From: Desulfosporosinus meridiei DSM 13257
Lineage (GTDB): Bacteria > Bacillota > Desulfitobacteriia > Desulfitobacteriales > Desulfitobacteriaceae
Assembly (NCBI RefSeq): GCF_000231385.2
Contig: NC_018515.1
Location: forward strand, 2,190,501 to 2,254,500
Direction: 5' to 3'
Length of the DNA: 64,000 bases
How positions within the stretch are numbered: the stretch's first letter is position 1; each line of letters begins with the position of its first letter. This document shows, piece by piece, positions 26,207 through 34,872 of the stretch. The translations under genes were made by a program, and so were the position numbers. The notes under the pieces were generated by a model. The model was not told the DNA's origin and did not search any database. It worked only from the letters and a program-made list of their open reading frames with translations.

Positions 26207-27220
26207 ATGAGTAGAGAAAAAGAATTGATCGAAGTTATCAATAAACAAATGCCTAGGAGTTCCAGTCAAGTTAATCACCTTTTTGAGTCGGATTCGGAAA
26301 TCGTGACCTTCCACGGTAAGGGTCTTCTCTATAATATTGATGAATTTTCGGAAGAAGACTTATTTCGGGAAGATGACCCTTACAGGCTGGGCTGGAATAT
26401 GGCCATAGGCAGTATCAGTGACATTCTGGCCTCAGGAGGCAGTCCTAAGTTTTATGCTCATAGCATGGTTGTTCGAGATTCCTGGAGTACGGAGTATATT
26501 GAAAAGCTGGCTCGAGGAATCGCCCAGGTAATTAAGGAAGCAGGTGCCGCTTTTATCGGCGGAGATTTTGGGATATCTAAAACCTGGAGATACACCGGTT
26601 CAGTCATTGGCGAGCTTGCAAGTAAAAGCTTATTAAGAAGCGGGGCTAAAGTGGGAGACAGAATTTATATTACCGGTGGCATAGGCAGAGGGAATGTGGA
26701 AGCTGCCCTCCAACTATATGGAGATAACTTATTAGTAATGAGTCTCACAGGAGGATGGAAAAACCTCTTGCCCTTGAGAAGTAAAGAAGCTGAGCTTATA
26801 CGGAAATACAGCCGTTGCTGTATGGATACCAGCGATGGAGTCTTTAATGCCTTACGAATGATTTCAGAATTGAGCAGAACAGGATTTTTTATTGACAACC
26901 TACCCTATGTGAAAAGTGGATTATTTTTAGCTAAGACTCTTAACCTGCCCAAGGAAATACTGTTTTTAGGGGAATGTGGAGAGTACGAATTGCTCTTTAC
27001 CTTGAGTGAAAAGAGAGAAGAGGGGTTCCTAAAAACTGCCGGGGAGCGGAAGTTGACATTTCATAAAATTGGGATAGTTAAAGAACCGGGGTCCCAAATT
27101 CTTTGGGAAAAAGGACGAGGGATAGATTTTCGGGCGTATGACCTGCGGGCCAGAGATTACTCAGATCCTAAAGACTATTTGCGGAAGGTCGTAAATTTTC
27201 TCAAGGAGGCAGCAAAATGA
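26207..27220 (+). CDS. ThiL-like (AIR synthase-related) protein
   Basis: 337 residues from ATG 26207, six bases after gagaagg; an upstream GTG (26192) has no site. The AIR-synthase-related fold is shown by the region around GSISDILASGGSPKFYAH, then IGGDFGISKTWRYTGSVIGE and CCMDTSDGVFNALRM. In ThiL the DTSDG/GGD motifs bind Mg-ATP and thiamine phosphate. The first acidic motif is poorly preserved. Its position in a lipid operon is unusual: another kinase-like step on a small or lipid molecule is possible. It overlaps the ketoacyl synthase by four bases. Confidence 0.75.
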   Translation: MSREKELIEVINKQMPRSSSQVNHLFESDSEIVTFHGKGLLYNIDEFSEEDLFREDDPYRLGWNMAIGSISDILASGGSPKFYAHSMVVRDSWSTEYIEKLARGIAQVIKEAGAAFIGGDFGISKTWRYTGSVIGELASKSLLRSGAKVGDRIYITGGIGRGNVEAALQLYGDNLLVMSLTGGWKNLLPLRSKEAELIRKYSRCCMDTSDGVFNALRMISELSRTGFFIDNLPYVKSGLFLAKTLNLPKEILFLGECGEYELLFTLSEKREEGFLKTAGERKLTFHKIGIVKEPGSQILWEKGRGIDFRAYDLRARDYSDPKDYLRKVVNFLKEAAK

Positions 27221-28515
27221 ATCGAAGAGTTGTTATCACGGGGATAGGGCCGGCTACAGCTTGCGGAATTGGCAAAAGAGATTTTACTGCAGGTGTTTTC
27301 GGACAAAAGACCTGTCTGGCTGAGATCCCAGTGAGTTATGAACAAAACTATCAGTTTAAATCCAAATATTTCGTACCAAAGCCAATCTTTTCTTTAACCG
27401 ATCTAGGGTTCCATAAGTCAGTGGAAGGAATGATGGAAGAGGCTGCGCGAATCTCAATCTTGTGTACAAAGCTGGCCTTAGAAGATGCTGGCTTTAAGAT
27501 TATTAGTGGAGAAAAGTATCTCCAGGTAGAGGGCTTGGAAAACAGCGGGACGATTATTGGTATTGGGATGAGCAGCCTGCAGACTGCCTTCGACTCTTAT
27601 ACCGCCCATATATCTGATAAGGAAAAGTCAGTTGCCCAGCTAAACCCAAACCACATTCAAAGTCCCAATCAGCCTAGGTTTAACAGAATGGTCATTCCCA
27701 TACTGATGACCAATTCCCCGGCAGCTTGGATATCCATCCTCTTTGGACTTGAGGGGTTCAGTTACACTCTTAACGCTTCCTGCGCTTCGGGAACATTTGC
27801 AGTTGGTGAGGGATATCGAGCTATTAGTGGGGGTAGAAGTGATGTGATCTTAACTGGGGGTGTTGAGGCCTTAACAGAAAAGAAGGGCGCAATCATGAGA
27901 GGCTTTGATATGCTCTCAACTCTTACCAGGTCAGAAGACGGGCGGCCTCAGCCTTTTTCGCGGCAAAGAAGCGGTTTTCTCTTCAATGAAGGGGCAGGAT
28001 GTGTTCTTGTTCTGGAAGAGTTAGAACGGGCTCGAGCTAGAGGGGCAGATATATATGCTGAGATTGTAGGGTATGAGGCAGGCAGTGATGCCTACAGCAT
28101 AGTTCAGATGGACCCCAGCGGAAATAATATTGCTGATCTTTATGAAAAGATTTGCCGAGGGATTGAGGTTGATTATCTGAACGCTCATGGCACAGGGACA
28201 AGGACAAATGACGAAATTGAGGCTAAGGTAATTCAAAAGATTTTTGGGGATCGGAGCAAGCAACCTTTTATAAATTCTACCAAGGGAATATTGGGGCACA
28301 GCATCGGGGCCAGTGGAGCCCTTGAAGCAGCTATAACTGCAATTTCTATCAAAGAATCCAGAATCCATGGTAACTTAACCTCTGATTCCCTGGATAATCT
28401 AAATCTTCCTTTGGAGACGATCACGACTCCCATTGAATATGCCTTATCTGCCTCTTATGGCTTTGGCGGGCATAATGCTTTAATCCTTTTCAAGAGGTAC
28501 CAAGAAAATGGCTAA
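27217..28515 (+). CDS. Beta-ketoacyl-ACP synthase (KAS II type)
   Basis: 432 residues. The thiolase-fold catalytic set is complete: Cys189 in NASCASG, His324 in NAHGTGT, Lys356 and His361 in STKGILGHS. It should extend an acyl-ACP with a malonyl unit. The surrounding sequence diverges from the housekeeping FabF in the N-terminal third (residues 50-130), where there is an insertion. It most likely builds or lengthens the acyl chain carried by the ACP of this operon. Ends eight bases past the start of the next gene. Confidence 0.88.
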   Translation: MNRRVVITGIGPATACGIGKRDFTAGVFGQKTCLAEIPVSYEQNYQFKSKYFVPKPIFSLTDLGFHKSVEGMMEEAARISILCTKLALEDAGFKIISGEKYLQVEGLENSGTIIGIGMSSLQTAFDSYTAHISDKEKSVAQLNPNHIQSPNQPRFNRMVIPILMTNSPAAWISILFGLEGFSYTLNASCASGTFAVGEGYRAISGGRSDVILTGGVEALTEKKGAIMRGFDMLSTLTRSEDGRPQPFSRQRSGFLFNEGAGCVLVLEELERARARGADIYAEIVGYEAGSDAYSIVQMDPSGNNIADLYEKICRGIEVDYLNAHGTGTRTNDEIEAKVIQKIFGDRSKQPFINSTKGILGHSIGASGALEAAITAISIKESRIHGNLTSDSLDNLNLPLETITTPIEYALSASYGFGGHNALILFKRYQENG

Positions 28516-29545
28516 GAAGGGGGTTTTGATTACAGGTGGGACAGGATTTATCGGGAGTCATATTGCCAGGGCTTTTTGCGAAAATCAGGTAAAGGTTGGC
28601 TGCTTGATCAGGAATGACAGCCAATTAGCGAACTTAGAAGGGTTGCCTGTAGAACTAGAGACAGGAGATATTAGAAATATCGGGGAATTAAGAGAAGTTT
28701 TCCGTGGTTATGAGTGGGTAATTCACAATGCTGCAAAAGTAGCGGACTGGGGGAACTATCGGGAATTCTACCAAACGAATGTTGTTGGTACAGTCAATGT
28801 ATTAAAGGCTTGCGTCCAGGCGGGCATAAAAAACGTTCTTATGACCGGATCAAATTCTGTCTATGGGGAGGAAAACTGTTTTGTCCTTAAGGACGAAGAA
28901 TCCCCCTATAATTCACATTACCCATACTTGGGAGATGGTATTTTCCCCTGCAAGTTAAACTACTACCGTGATACAAAAGCAATGGCCAAACAAGAGGCTT
29001 TAGCTTTTGCCCAGAAGCATGATTTGAATCTAACTATTTTAGAGCCTGTTTGGGTCTATGGAGAGAGAGAATTTAACACCGGATTTTACGAATATCTTAA
29101 AACTGCGAAAGCTGGAATTCCCTTAGTCCCGGGTGCTAAGAAGAACAAATTCCACGTTGTCTATGCAGGCGACTTGGCTAGAGCCTATTTTTTAGCTTAC
29201 AGAAAACAGCTGACAGGCCAGCATTGTATTCTGATCGGTAACGAGCAACCTGAAAATATGGATAGAATCTATGAACTTTTCTGCTCGGCAGCTGGATTAA
29301 GAAAACCCGGCAATCTGCCCAAAGCCTTAGGCTATCCTCTGGCTTTTCTCATGGAACTAATCTTTACAATCTTCAAAGCTCAGAATCCACCCCTTTTAAC
29401 TCGAGGGAGAGTGAATATGTTCTATGACAATATTGAGTTTTCTGTTGAAAAGGCTAACCATATCCTAGGCTTCCGAAACTCCTTTAGTCTGGAGGAAGGG
29501 ATCAAAAGAACAGTTTCATGGTATAAGGAGCAAGGCTTGATTTAA
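28508..29545 (+). CDS. NAD-dependent epimerase/dehydratase-type reductase
   Basis: 345 residues, extended short-chain dehydrogenase. The Rossmann motif is ITGGTGFIGSHIA and the catalytic pair is YYRDTK (Tyr-x3-Lys), with SNSVYG before it. Relatives include 3-beta-hydroxysteroid dehydrogenases and the CerR-type reductase thought to reduce 3-ketosphinganine in bacteria. A hydrophobic patch at about residues 275-300 may touch the membrane. It overlaps the KAS gene by eight bases. Confidence 0.82.
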   Translation: MAKKGVLITGGTGFIGSHIARAFCENQVKVGCLIRNDSQLANLEGLPVELETGDIRNIGELREVFRGYEWVIHNAAKVADWGNYREFYQTNVVGTVNVLKACVQAGIKNVLMTGSNSVYGEENCFVLKDEESPYNSHYPYLGDGIFPCKLNYYRDTKAMAKQEALAFAQKHDLNLTILEPVWVYGEREFNTGFYEYLKTAKAGIPLVPGAKKNKFHVVYAGDLARAYFLAYRKQLTGQHCILIGNEQPENMDRIYELFCSAAGLRKPGNLPKALGYPLAFLMELIFTIFKAQNPPLLTRGRVNMFYDNIEFSVEKANHILGFRNSFSLEEGIKRTVSWYKEQGLI

Positions 29546-29595
29546 TGCTTAGCTTTAGCTGAACAAGTTTACCTATGATAGATAGGAGGTAGCCT

Positions 29596-30888
29596 ATGGT
29601 AAATGTAAGGAATATTACAGGTTTAGAGAGAACTTTCTTCAACTTAAGGTTGAAAATAAGCACTTTTTTCTACTTTCTTTCGTCTCTGAGGAAAGGCGAG
29701 CTTTCTATGCAGGAGTTTATTCTAGTATTGAGAAGGCTGCTTCTTTTTGTCTCCAGAATGAAGCAGAATAAATTTGTTAATATTGAGGGAAAGACTCGCC
29801 TGGGACTGTATATCCCCGGCTTTCCATCCGCCGCATTTCACACCGCCTGTCGGAAATTTAATCAATTTGAGGGAAAGATGCCTTGTACTACAGTCTTGTT
29901 ATCGATTACATCAGCTTGCCCTTATCATTGCCAGCATTGTTATCAGAAACTTGATAAGGGTAAGGATGTGGATATTAAAGTATTAATAGGGATAGTCCGT
30001 AAGCTTCAGGAAATGGGAGTAGCTTTCTTTAATATCGAAGGTGGGGAGCCCTTTTTTGCTTATGAACGGCTTAAACAGGTATGCCAAGCTATAGATTCAA
30101 GATCTGAGATCTGGATCAATTCCACAGGTGCGGGCATGACTAAAGAAAGACTTGCAGAACTTAGCGGGCTGAATGTGACCGCGGTCATGTTTTCCTTGCA
30201 TAGCCCCGATGCCAAGCTCTTTAACAAATTTATGGGGAAAGACTCTGCCTGGGAAACCATGAAGGCTGGAGTTGAGATGTGCCACGAAGCGGGTTTGGCG
30301 GTGGCTTTTAATACCTGCTTAATGCGGGAAGATTTCTATAACGGTATATTCGAAGGAATTATGGAGGCAGCCAAGGATTTCAAGGCTTGTTTGATCCAAA
30401 TAATTAAGCCAAAGCCAGCGGGAGGGTGGCTGGAAAAAGGAGTTGTCGAATTCACCCCCCAGGACATTAAATATGTCAAAGGGAGGGTCAACCACTACAA
30501 CTTACATAAGAAGATGGCTAGATATCCGGCTATCTCCGCACAAATCATTGAAGAAGATAAGTCGGTTTTTGGTTGTACTGCCGGGGGAACCGACAGATTT
30601 TATATCAATGCCAAGGGAGATCTACAGCCTTGTGAGTTTTTAAATATCTCCTTTGGTAACATAATCAAGGACAAATTTGAAGATATCTACTCCAAAATGC
30701 GTACTTGCTTTACATGGGGCGGAGAGGGTTATCTCTGTGAAAGCTGTTCGCAAGAAATTCATAGACTTTATGAGGAGAATGGCTTAGACACCCTCCCTCT
30801 GACCCCGGAGTTGTCAGAGAAGATCTATAGTTCCTGGGAGCGGGGAAGGAAAACGGATTTATATGAGAGGTTGGAGCGGATGAGGTAG
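29596..30888 (+). CDS. Radical SAM protein with a C-terminal cysteine region (SPASM-like)
   Basis: 430 residues. The radical SAM cluster motif is CPYHCQHC (Cys108, Cys112, Cys115), followed by GGEPFF for SAM binding. The C-terminal part has CTAGG (near 335), CEF and CESC, which could hold auxiliary clusters as in SPASM proteins. Before the barrel is a 90-residue extension. It may modify the lipid or its head group, or a peptide. 50 bases separate it from the reductase; ataggagg precedes the ATG. It is the last gene of the operon. Confidence 0.82.
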   Translation: MVNVRNITGLERTFFNLRLKISTFFYFLSSLRKGELSMQEFILVLRRLLLFVSRMKQNKFVNIEGKTRLGLYIPGFPSAAFHTACRKFNQFEGKMPCTTVLLSITSACPYHCQHCYQKLDKGKDVDIKVLIGIVRKLQEMGVAFFNIEGGEPFFAYERLKQVCQAIDSRSEIWINSTGAGMTKERLAELSGLNVTAVMFSLHSPDAKLFNKFMGKDSAWETMKAGVEMCHEAGLAVAFNTCLMREDFYNGIFEGIMEAAKDFKACLIQIIKPKPAGGWLEKGVVEFTPQDIKYVKGRVNHYNLHKKMARYPAISAQIIEEDKSVFGCTAGGTDRFYINAKGDLQPCEFLNISFGNIIKDKFEDIYSKMRTCFTWGGEGYLCESCSQEIHRLYEENGLDTLPLTPELSEKIYSSWERGRKTDLYERLERMR

Positions 30889-31025
30889 AGCAATCACTAT
30901 CGATATCCGGAAATTTTATTGTGTAACTTTTGGCTTGAAAATGAGTAAGAACATGGATTTTATGGGAATGTTAATGGCGGGATGAGGTTGTAGATATTTT
31001 ATTTCATTCCATTCCAAGAATTACG

Positions 31026-31057
31026 CGCCCCTATACAAATTGTGTGGGGGCTTTTTT
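31026..31057 (+). terminator. Terminator at the end of the lipid operon
   Basis: gcgcccctatacaa pairs with tgtgtgggggc, with mismatches, then tttttt. It lies about 140 bases after the radical SAM stop codon. The stretch between them has no other feature I can support. Confidence 0.75.
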
Positions 31058-31156
31058 GTTCTATCACGGTTCTCTTTACAGAAAGCTAAATAATAGTTTA
31101 TGATCTAAAGTAATTAATAATATACTGATAAAATCCAAACTATAAGTGAGGTAACT

Positions 31157-31702
31157 ATGTCCGACTACATACTAACCTACTCAAAGATCAAGTTCTTTCC
31201 ACTGGAACCAATTATGGAAGACATTAAGATTGAGGATATTGCCCACTCATTATCACTGATGACCAGGGTCAACGGTCATTGCAGTCACTTTTACTCAGTT
31301 GGGCAGCACTCAATTCTTTGCTATAGGGAGGCCAAAAGCCGAGGGTATTCCGAGCGAGTACAACTCGGATGCCTTATACATGATGCAAGTGAAAGTTATA
31401 TTTCAGATTTGACAAGGCCGGTCAAGAAAAACCTCCCGGAGTACTTTGCAATTGAGGAAAAATTACAAAGTGTTATTTATGATAGATTTGGCCTAGGGGA
31501 TTTGTCAGATGAAGAGCGGAAACAAATTGAAAATGTGGATGATACTCTTCTGCACTATGAGTTTGAAACATTAATGGAGTTTCCGATTTTTGATGTCCCA
31601 CCGAAGAAGGGGATGGAACATGAATTTTCACTTCGGGATTTTGCCAGTGTAGAAAATGAATTTATATCTGTATTTAAGAACTTATATAATCAGGAGAATT
31701 AG
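31157..31702 (+). CDS. HD-domain phosphohydrolase (YfbR-like)
   Basis: 181 residues. The HD metal ligands are visible: His in HFYSVGQHS, the HD pair in CLIHDASESYISDL, and a downstream Asp in NVDDTLLHYEFETL. The start (LTYSKIKFFPLEPIMEDI) resembles phage- and plasmid-type YfbR relatives that hydrolyse 5'-deoxynucleotides. ATG follows tgaggt. It ends just before a small basic protein gene, so they may be co-transcribed. Confidence 0.8.
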   Translation: MSDYILTYSKIKFFPLEPIMEDIKIEDIAHSLSLMTRVNGHCSHFYSVGQHSILCYREAKSRGYSERVQLGCLIHDASESYISDLTRPVKKNLPEYFAIEEKLQSVIYDRFGLGDLSDEERKQIENVDDTLLHYEFETLMEFPIFDVPPKKGMEHEFSLRDFASVENEFISVFKNLYNQEN

Positions 31703-31703
31703 A

Positions 31704-31844
31704 ATGAAAAGCAAAACAAAGCTAGTTCGAAAACCAAGAACCAGAGCTCTTTTTAATACAGGCACACGCCCTCATAAAACGAACAAAGACTATACCAGAA
31801 AAGTAAAGCACAAAGAAAGTGCTTATGAAGATGGTGCGCAATAG
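31704..31844 (+). CDS. Small, very basic protein of unknown function
   Basis: 46 residues from ATG 31704, the start nearest a caggagaa ribosome-binding site eight bases upstream. About one third of residues are Lys or Arg (KSKTKLVRKPRTRALF, then THKDYTRKVKHK-like tail), typical of nucleic-acid-binding or ribosome-associated small proteins. I do not recognise the family. It follows the HD gene directly. Confidence 0.6.
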   Translation: MKSKTKLVRKPRTRALFNTGTRPHKTNKDYTRKVKHKESAYEDGAQ

Positions 31845-31927
31845 CAACAGTAGGGATTAGAGGCGTATAAATTGTTTGGTTAAGTACATACTGCAATAAA
31901 ACTTGAATTACTGGAGGCTATGTTTTA

Positions 31928-32365
31928 ATGCAGCTATCTAACGATAACGATCAGGAAACAGATAATATACAAAAAGGCGGAGTAATTAGTGAAAACCTTG
32001 CGTCTAAACCTCAGGTTTTAAGCGATAAGAAACTTATTAAAGAAGAAGTCAAGCGACGACTTATCTCAGGTATCCAAACAGCAGCCCTGGAGTATGATTC
32101 TCTATATAATGAAGAGAAAGCAACCTTAAATAAGGATTATGTATTGTTGAGTCTGCTCTTTCAGAGAATGTTTTTTTATAAATTAAACGAGAAGCTCTCA
32201 GGGTTATCCTGCGACCATACCCTTCGATTCACTAAGCAGATCTTAACTCAGATGCAATTTAAAAGGGGAAAAATTAACGAGATAATTGATGTATTCAAAA
32301 AGAATGGTGGACAGTGTGATTGTGAGATTCTTTATAATGTGGAGAGTCAATTAATCGGAAAATAA
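31928..32365 (+). CDS. DUF2695-domain protein
   Basis: 145 residues. A polar, probably disordered N-terminal 40 residues leads to a helical region and then the DUF2695 pattern: LSCDHTLRFTKQIL, then NGGQCDCEILYNVES near the C terminus. The conserved Cys and His residues could bind a metal. Function unknown. ggagg lies eight bases before the ATG. Confidence 0.7.
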   Translation: MQLSNDNDQETDNIQKGGVISENLASKPQVLSDKKLIKEEVKRRLISGIQTAALEYDSLYNEEKATLNKDYVLLSLLFQRMFFYKLNEKLSGLSCDHTLRFTKQILTQMQFKRGKINEIIDVFKKNGGQCDCEILYNVESQLIGK

Positions 32366-32474
32366 TTGTACCTAAAGAATTGCTGCGAAGAAGTTCGAGG
32401 ATTTCTAGAATAAAGAATTTATGGAACCTGATCAAAGAATAATAGCTTACGAAAAACAGAGGAGGCTCCTATTT

Positions 32475-33332
32475 GTGAATGTAACTCTGGAATGTATTCC
32501 TTGCTATATAAAGCAAACGATTAATACCTTGGCACAAACTGAAATCACTGAGGAAAAAGCGAGAGAAATAATTCATGGAACCCTGCCCCTTATTTCCAGC
32601 TTAGATCCTCAAAGAACTCCGGCAGAGAACTCAACCATTATTCTTAGAAGAGCAAATGAGCTGTTGGGAATCGAGGATCCCTTTCATAAGGCTAAGAAAG
32701 AATCTAATGATTTGGCCCTTGAACTTCTTCCTCAACTCAAAGAGAGAATTCAGAAAAGTGCAGACCCCCTGTTAATGTCTTTGCAAATCGCAGTTGCCGG
32801 GAATATCATTGATATGGGTATTCTGAAGGATTTTGATGTTGAGAAGAGTATTCAGGAGGCCTTGGCTAAAAGTTTTACGCGGGACGATTATGTTTCTTTC
32901 CAACAAAGTCTAAATGAAGCCCAGGAGATATTGATTCTCGGAGATAACAGTGGGGAAATTGTCTTTGATAAGTTACTAGCTGAACAGCTTTTAGAATATG
33001 GGCTAAAGGTGACTTATGCCGTTAAAGATCAACCGATTTTAAATGATGCCACCATGGAAGACGCGGCTTATGTAGGAATGGGAGGGCAGATTCGGGTGAT
33101 TTCGAACGGCAGTGGTTTTCTAGGGACGATTCTCCAAGACTGTTCGCCTGACTTCCTGGATGTATATAAATCGGCAGGCTTAGTGATCAGCAAGGGACAG
33201 GCAAATTATGAATCCCTCGAAGAACTTGGTAAAGATGATAGAAGGTTATATTTTTTGCTGCGAGCCAAATGTGAGATTGTCGCCGAAAACTTAGGGGTTA
33301 AACTTAATGAAATGGTGTTTTGCCGTAGTTGA
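32475..33332 (+). CDS. DUF89/ARMT1-family metal-dependent phosphatase
   Basis: 285 residues from GTG 32475, with agaggagg eight bases upstream; a longer in-frame start at 32421 lacks a site. The family motifs are NVTLECIPCYIKQ at the start, LGDNSGEIVFDKLL in the middle and VKDQPILNDATMEDA, where the Asp, Asn and Glu bind metal. Such proteins are damage-control phosphatases that remove phosphate from harmful side products of metabolism. The substrate is not known here. A hairpin follows the stop. Confidence 0.85.
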   Translation: MNVTLECIPCYIKQTINTLAQTEITEEKAREIIHGTLPLISSLDPQRTPAENSTIILRRANELLGIEDPFHKAKKESNDLALELLPQLKERIQKSADPLLMSLQIAVAGNIIDMGILKDFDVEKSIQEALAKSFTRDDYVSFQQSLNEAQEILILGDNSGEIVFDKLLAEQLLEYGLKVTYAVKDQPILNDATMEDAAYVGMGGQIRVISNGSGFLGTILQDCSPDFLDVYKSAGLVISKGQANYESLEELGKDDRRLYFLLRAKCEIVAENLGVKLNEMVFCRS

Positions 33333-33353
33333 AAATGCTTAAAAGGTGATAGT

Positions 33354-33400
33354 AGTAGTAGCCTGTCTGCACCTTAAAGGGTAACAGACAGGCTACTACT
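33354..33400. terminator. Hairpin after the DUF89 gene
   Basis: Sixteen-base perfect stem (agtagtagcctgtctg and complement) with a 15-base loop. No T run follows, so termination is possible but not proven. Confidence 0.6.
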
Positions 33401-33508
33401 ATGCTTCGTAACAGTTTTAATCCAAAAATAACCAAGGGGAACTCTGTGAAATTTTTCTTCTGACTCGCATATAGTTAAACGTTACTAGCCGAGAAGGGAG
33501 ATACATAC

Positions 33509-34666
33509 ATGGAAGAGGATGCCAACCCTGCGGAATTGTCACAACTTCAAAACTTTCTGAAAAGGTATAAACCCTTTCTAATTATTCTTGGTATTCTAAT
33601 GACGGCAATCGGACTGATCACTCTTACACTGGTTATATATACCTGGGACAGAGGGCAGATTGTTAGGGGTGTTGAATTAGAAATCCCTTTAGAAGAGCTA
33701 ACTATTGAGGAAGCTCGAGATAAATTGGAACAACAGAGAAATGAATATTACCAAAGATCTGTTCATTTCATTGCGGACGATAAAAATTTTGTAATTAATA
33801 TGAAGGATCTGGGTTTTACTTATGACTATCAAGAACCACTTCAAGAGGCTTATTTGATTGGTAGAGAAGGAACAATCTTGGATAAAGCTGTCAGCAAATA
33901 TAAAGCAAGCTTTGGAATTATAAAAGAACCTAATTATCAATGGGATGATTTAATCCTAGCAGAGGCCCTGACTACTCATTCTTCGTTTTTAAACATGCCG
34001 GCTCAGGATGCACACTTTTTGATTAACCCAGATAATTCCCTGGATATAATCCCGGAAAATCAAGGAAAAGAAGTTGACCTCGATTCGCTTGCCCAGATCG
34101 TAAAGACACAGGCATTAAAGGGGGACAATTCAATCGTTGTTCCTTTCAAAGAAGTCAAACCCGCAATTACAAAAAAGAATCTTGAACTCGTCAATAAAAG
34201 CGATGTTATAAGTGAATACACCACAACTTTTGATCAGACCCTAATCGAGCGATCACTCAACATTAAACTTGCGGCAAAAGCAATTGATGGTAAGGTATTA
34301 AAACCAGGAGAAATATTCTCTTTTAATAATACCGTAGGTCCCAGAACAGAAGAGGCAGGTTACCAGACTTCTATGATAATTGAAGGGAATACATTCGTCC
34401 CTGGTCTAGGGGGAGGAGTATGTCAGGTTTCCAGTACTCTTTACAATGCTGTTTGCCTAGCTGCGCCTGCCTTAAGTGTGGTTGAACGTTCTCCTCATAG
34501 CTTGCCTGTGAAATATGTTCCCCTAGGACAGGACGCAACAGTGGCTTATCCTAACCTGGATTTTAAATTTCAAAATCTCTCAGAAGGATACCTCCTGATT
34601 AGGAGTATTGTTAATAGCAATACGTTAACGTTTAGGATATATGGAAAGCCCAAAGAACTGTCCTAA
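33509..34666 (+). CDS. VanW-family surface protein with a YoaR-like region
   Basis: 385 residues. A membrane segment at about residues 27-50 is followed by an extracellular part with a putative peptidoglycan-binding repeat region (residues 60-230), and a VanW domain from about residue 240 with FSFNNTVGPRTEEAGYQ, then GGGVCQVSSTLYNA and HSLPVKYVPLGQDATV. VanW proteins are found in glycopeptide-resistance clusters and widely in spore-formers; their enzymatic function is unclear. ATG follows agaaggga. Its own terminator follows. Confidence 0.85.
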   Translation: MEEDANPAELSQLQNFLKRYKPFLIILGILMTAIGLITLTLVIYTWDRGQIVRGVELEIPLEELTIEEARDKLEQQRNEYYQRSVHFIADDKNFVINMKDLGFTYDYQEPLQEAYLIGREGTILDKAVSKYKASFGIIKEPNYQWDDLILAEALTTHSSFLNMPAQDAHFLINPDNSLDIIPENQGKEVDLDSLAQIVKTQALKGDNSIVVPFKEVKPAITKKNLELVNKSDVISEYTTTFDQTLIERSLNIKLAAKAIDGKVLKPGEIFSFNNTVGPRTEEAGYQTSMIIEGNTFVPGLGGGVCQVSSTLYNAVCLAAPALSVVERSPHSLPVKYVPLGQDATVAYPNLDFKFQNLSEGYLLIRSIVNSNTLTFRIYGKPKELS

Positions 34667-34688
34667 CGATACCATCAACTATTTAATT

Positions 34689-34715
34689 AACCGCACTTTT
34701 AAAAGTGCGGTTTTT
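34689..34715 (+). terminator. Rho-independent terminator after the VanW gene
   Basis: Perfect 12-base arms (aaccgcactttt and complement) with a T run. Confidence 0.92.
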
Positions 34716-34872
34716 GTGTGGTGCAGGATCAATAGTTAAATAGGAATATTTTTACTTACATAGAACCCTAGCCATTAAGTTCATACTAATCATTAAAGTG
34801 ATAAAGTATAAAATTTGATAGGGTGAGTTATACTTTGTTTTTGATGTTATAGGCAGAAGGGACTGTTTTAAT

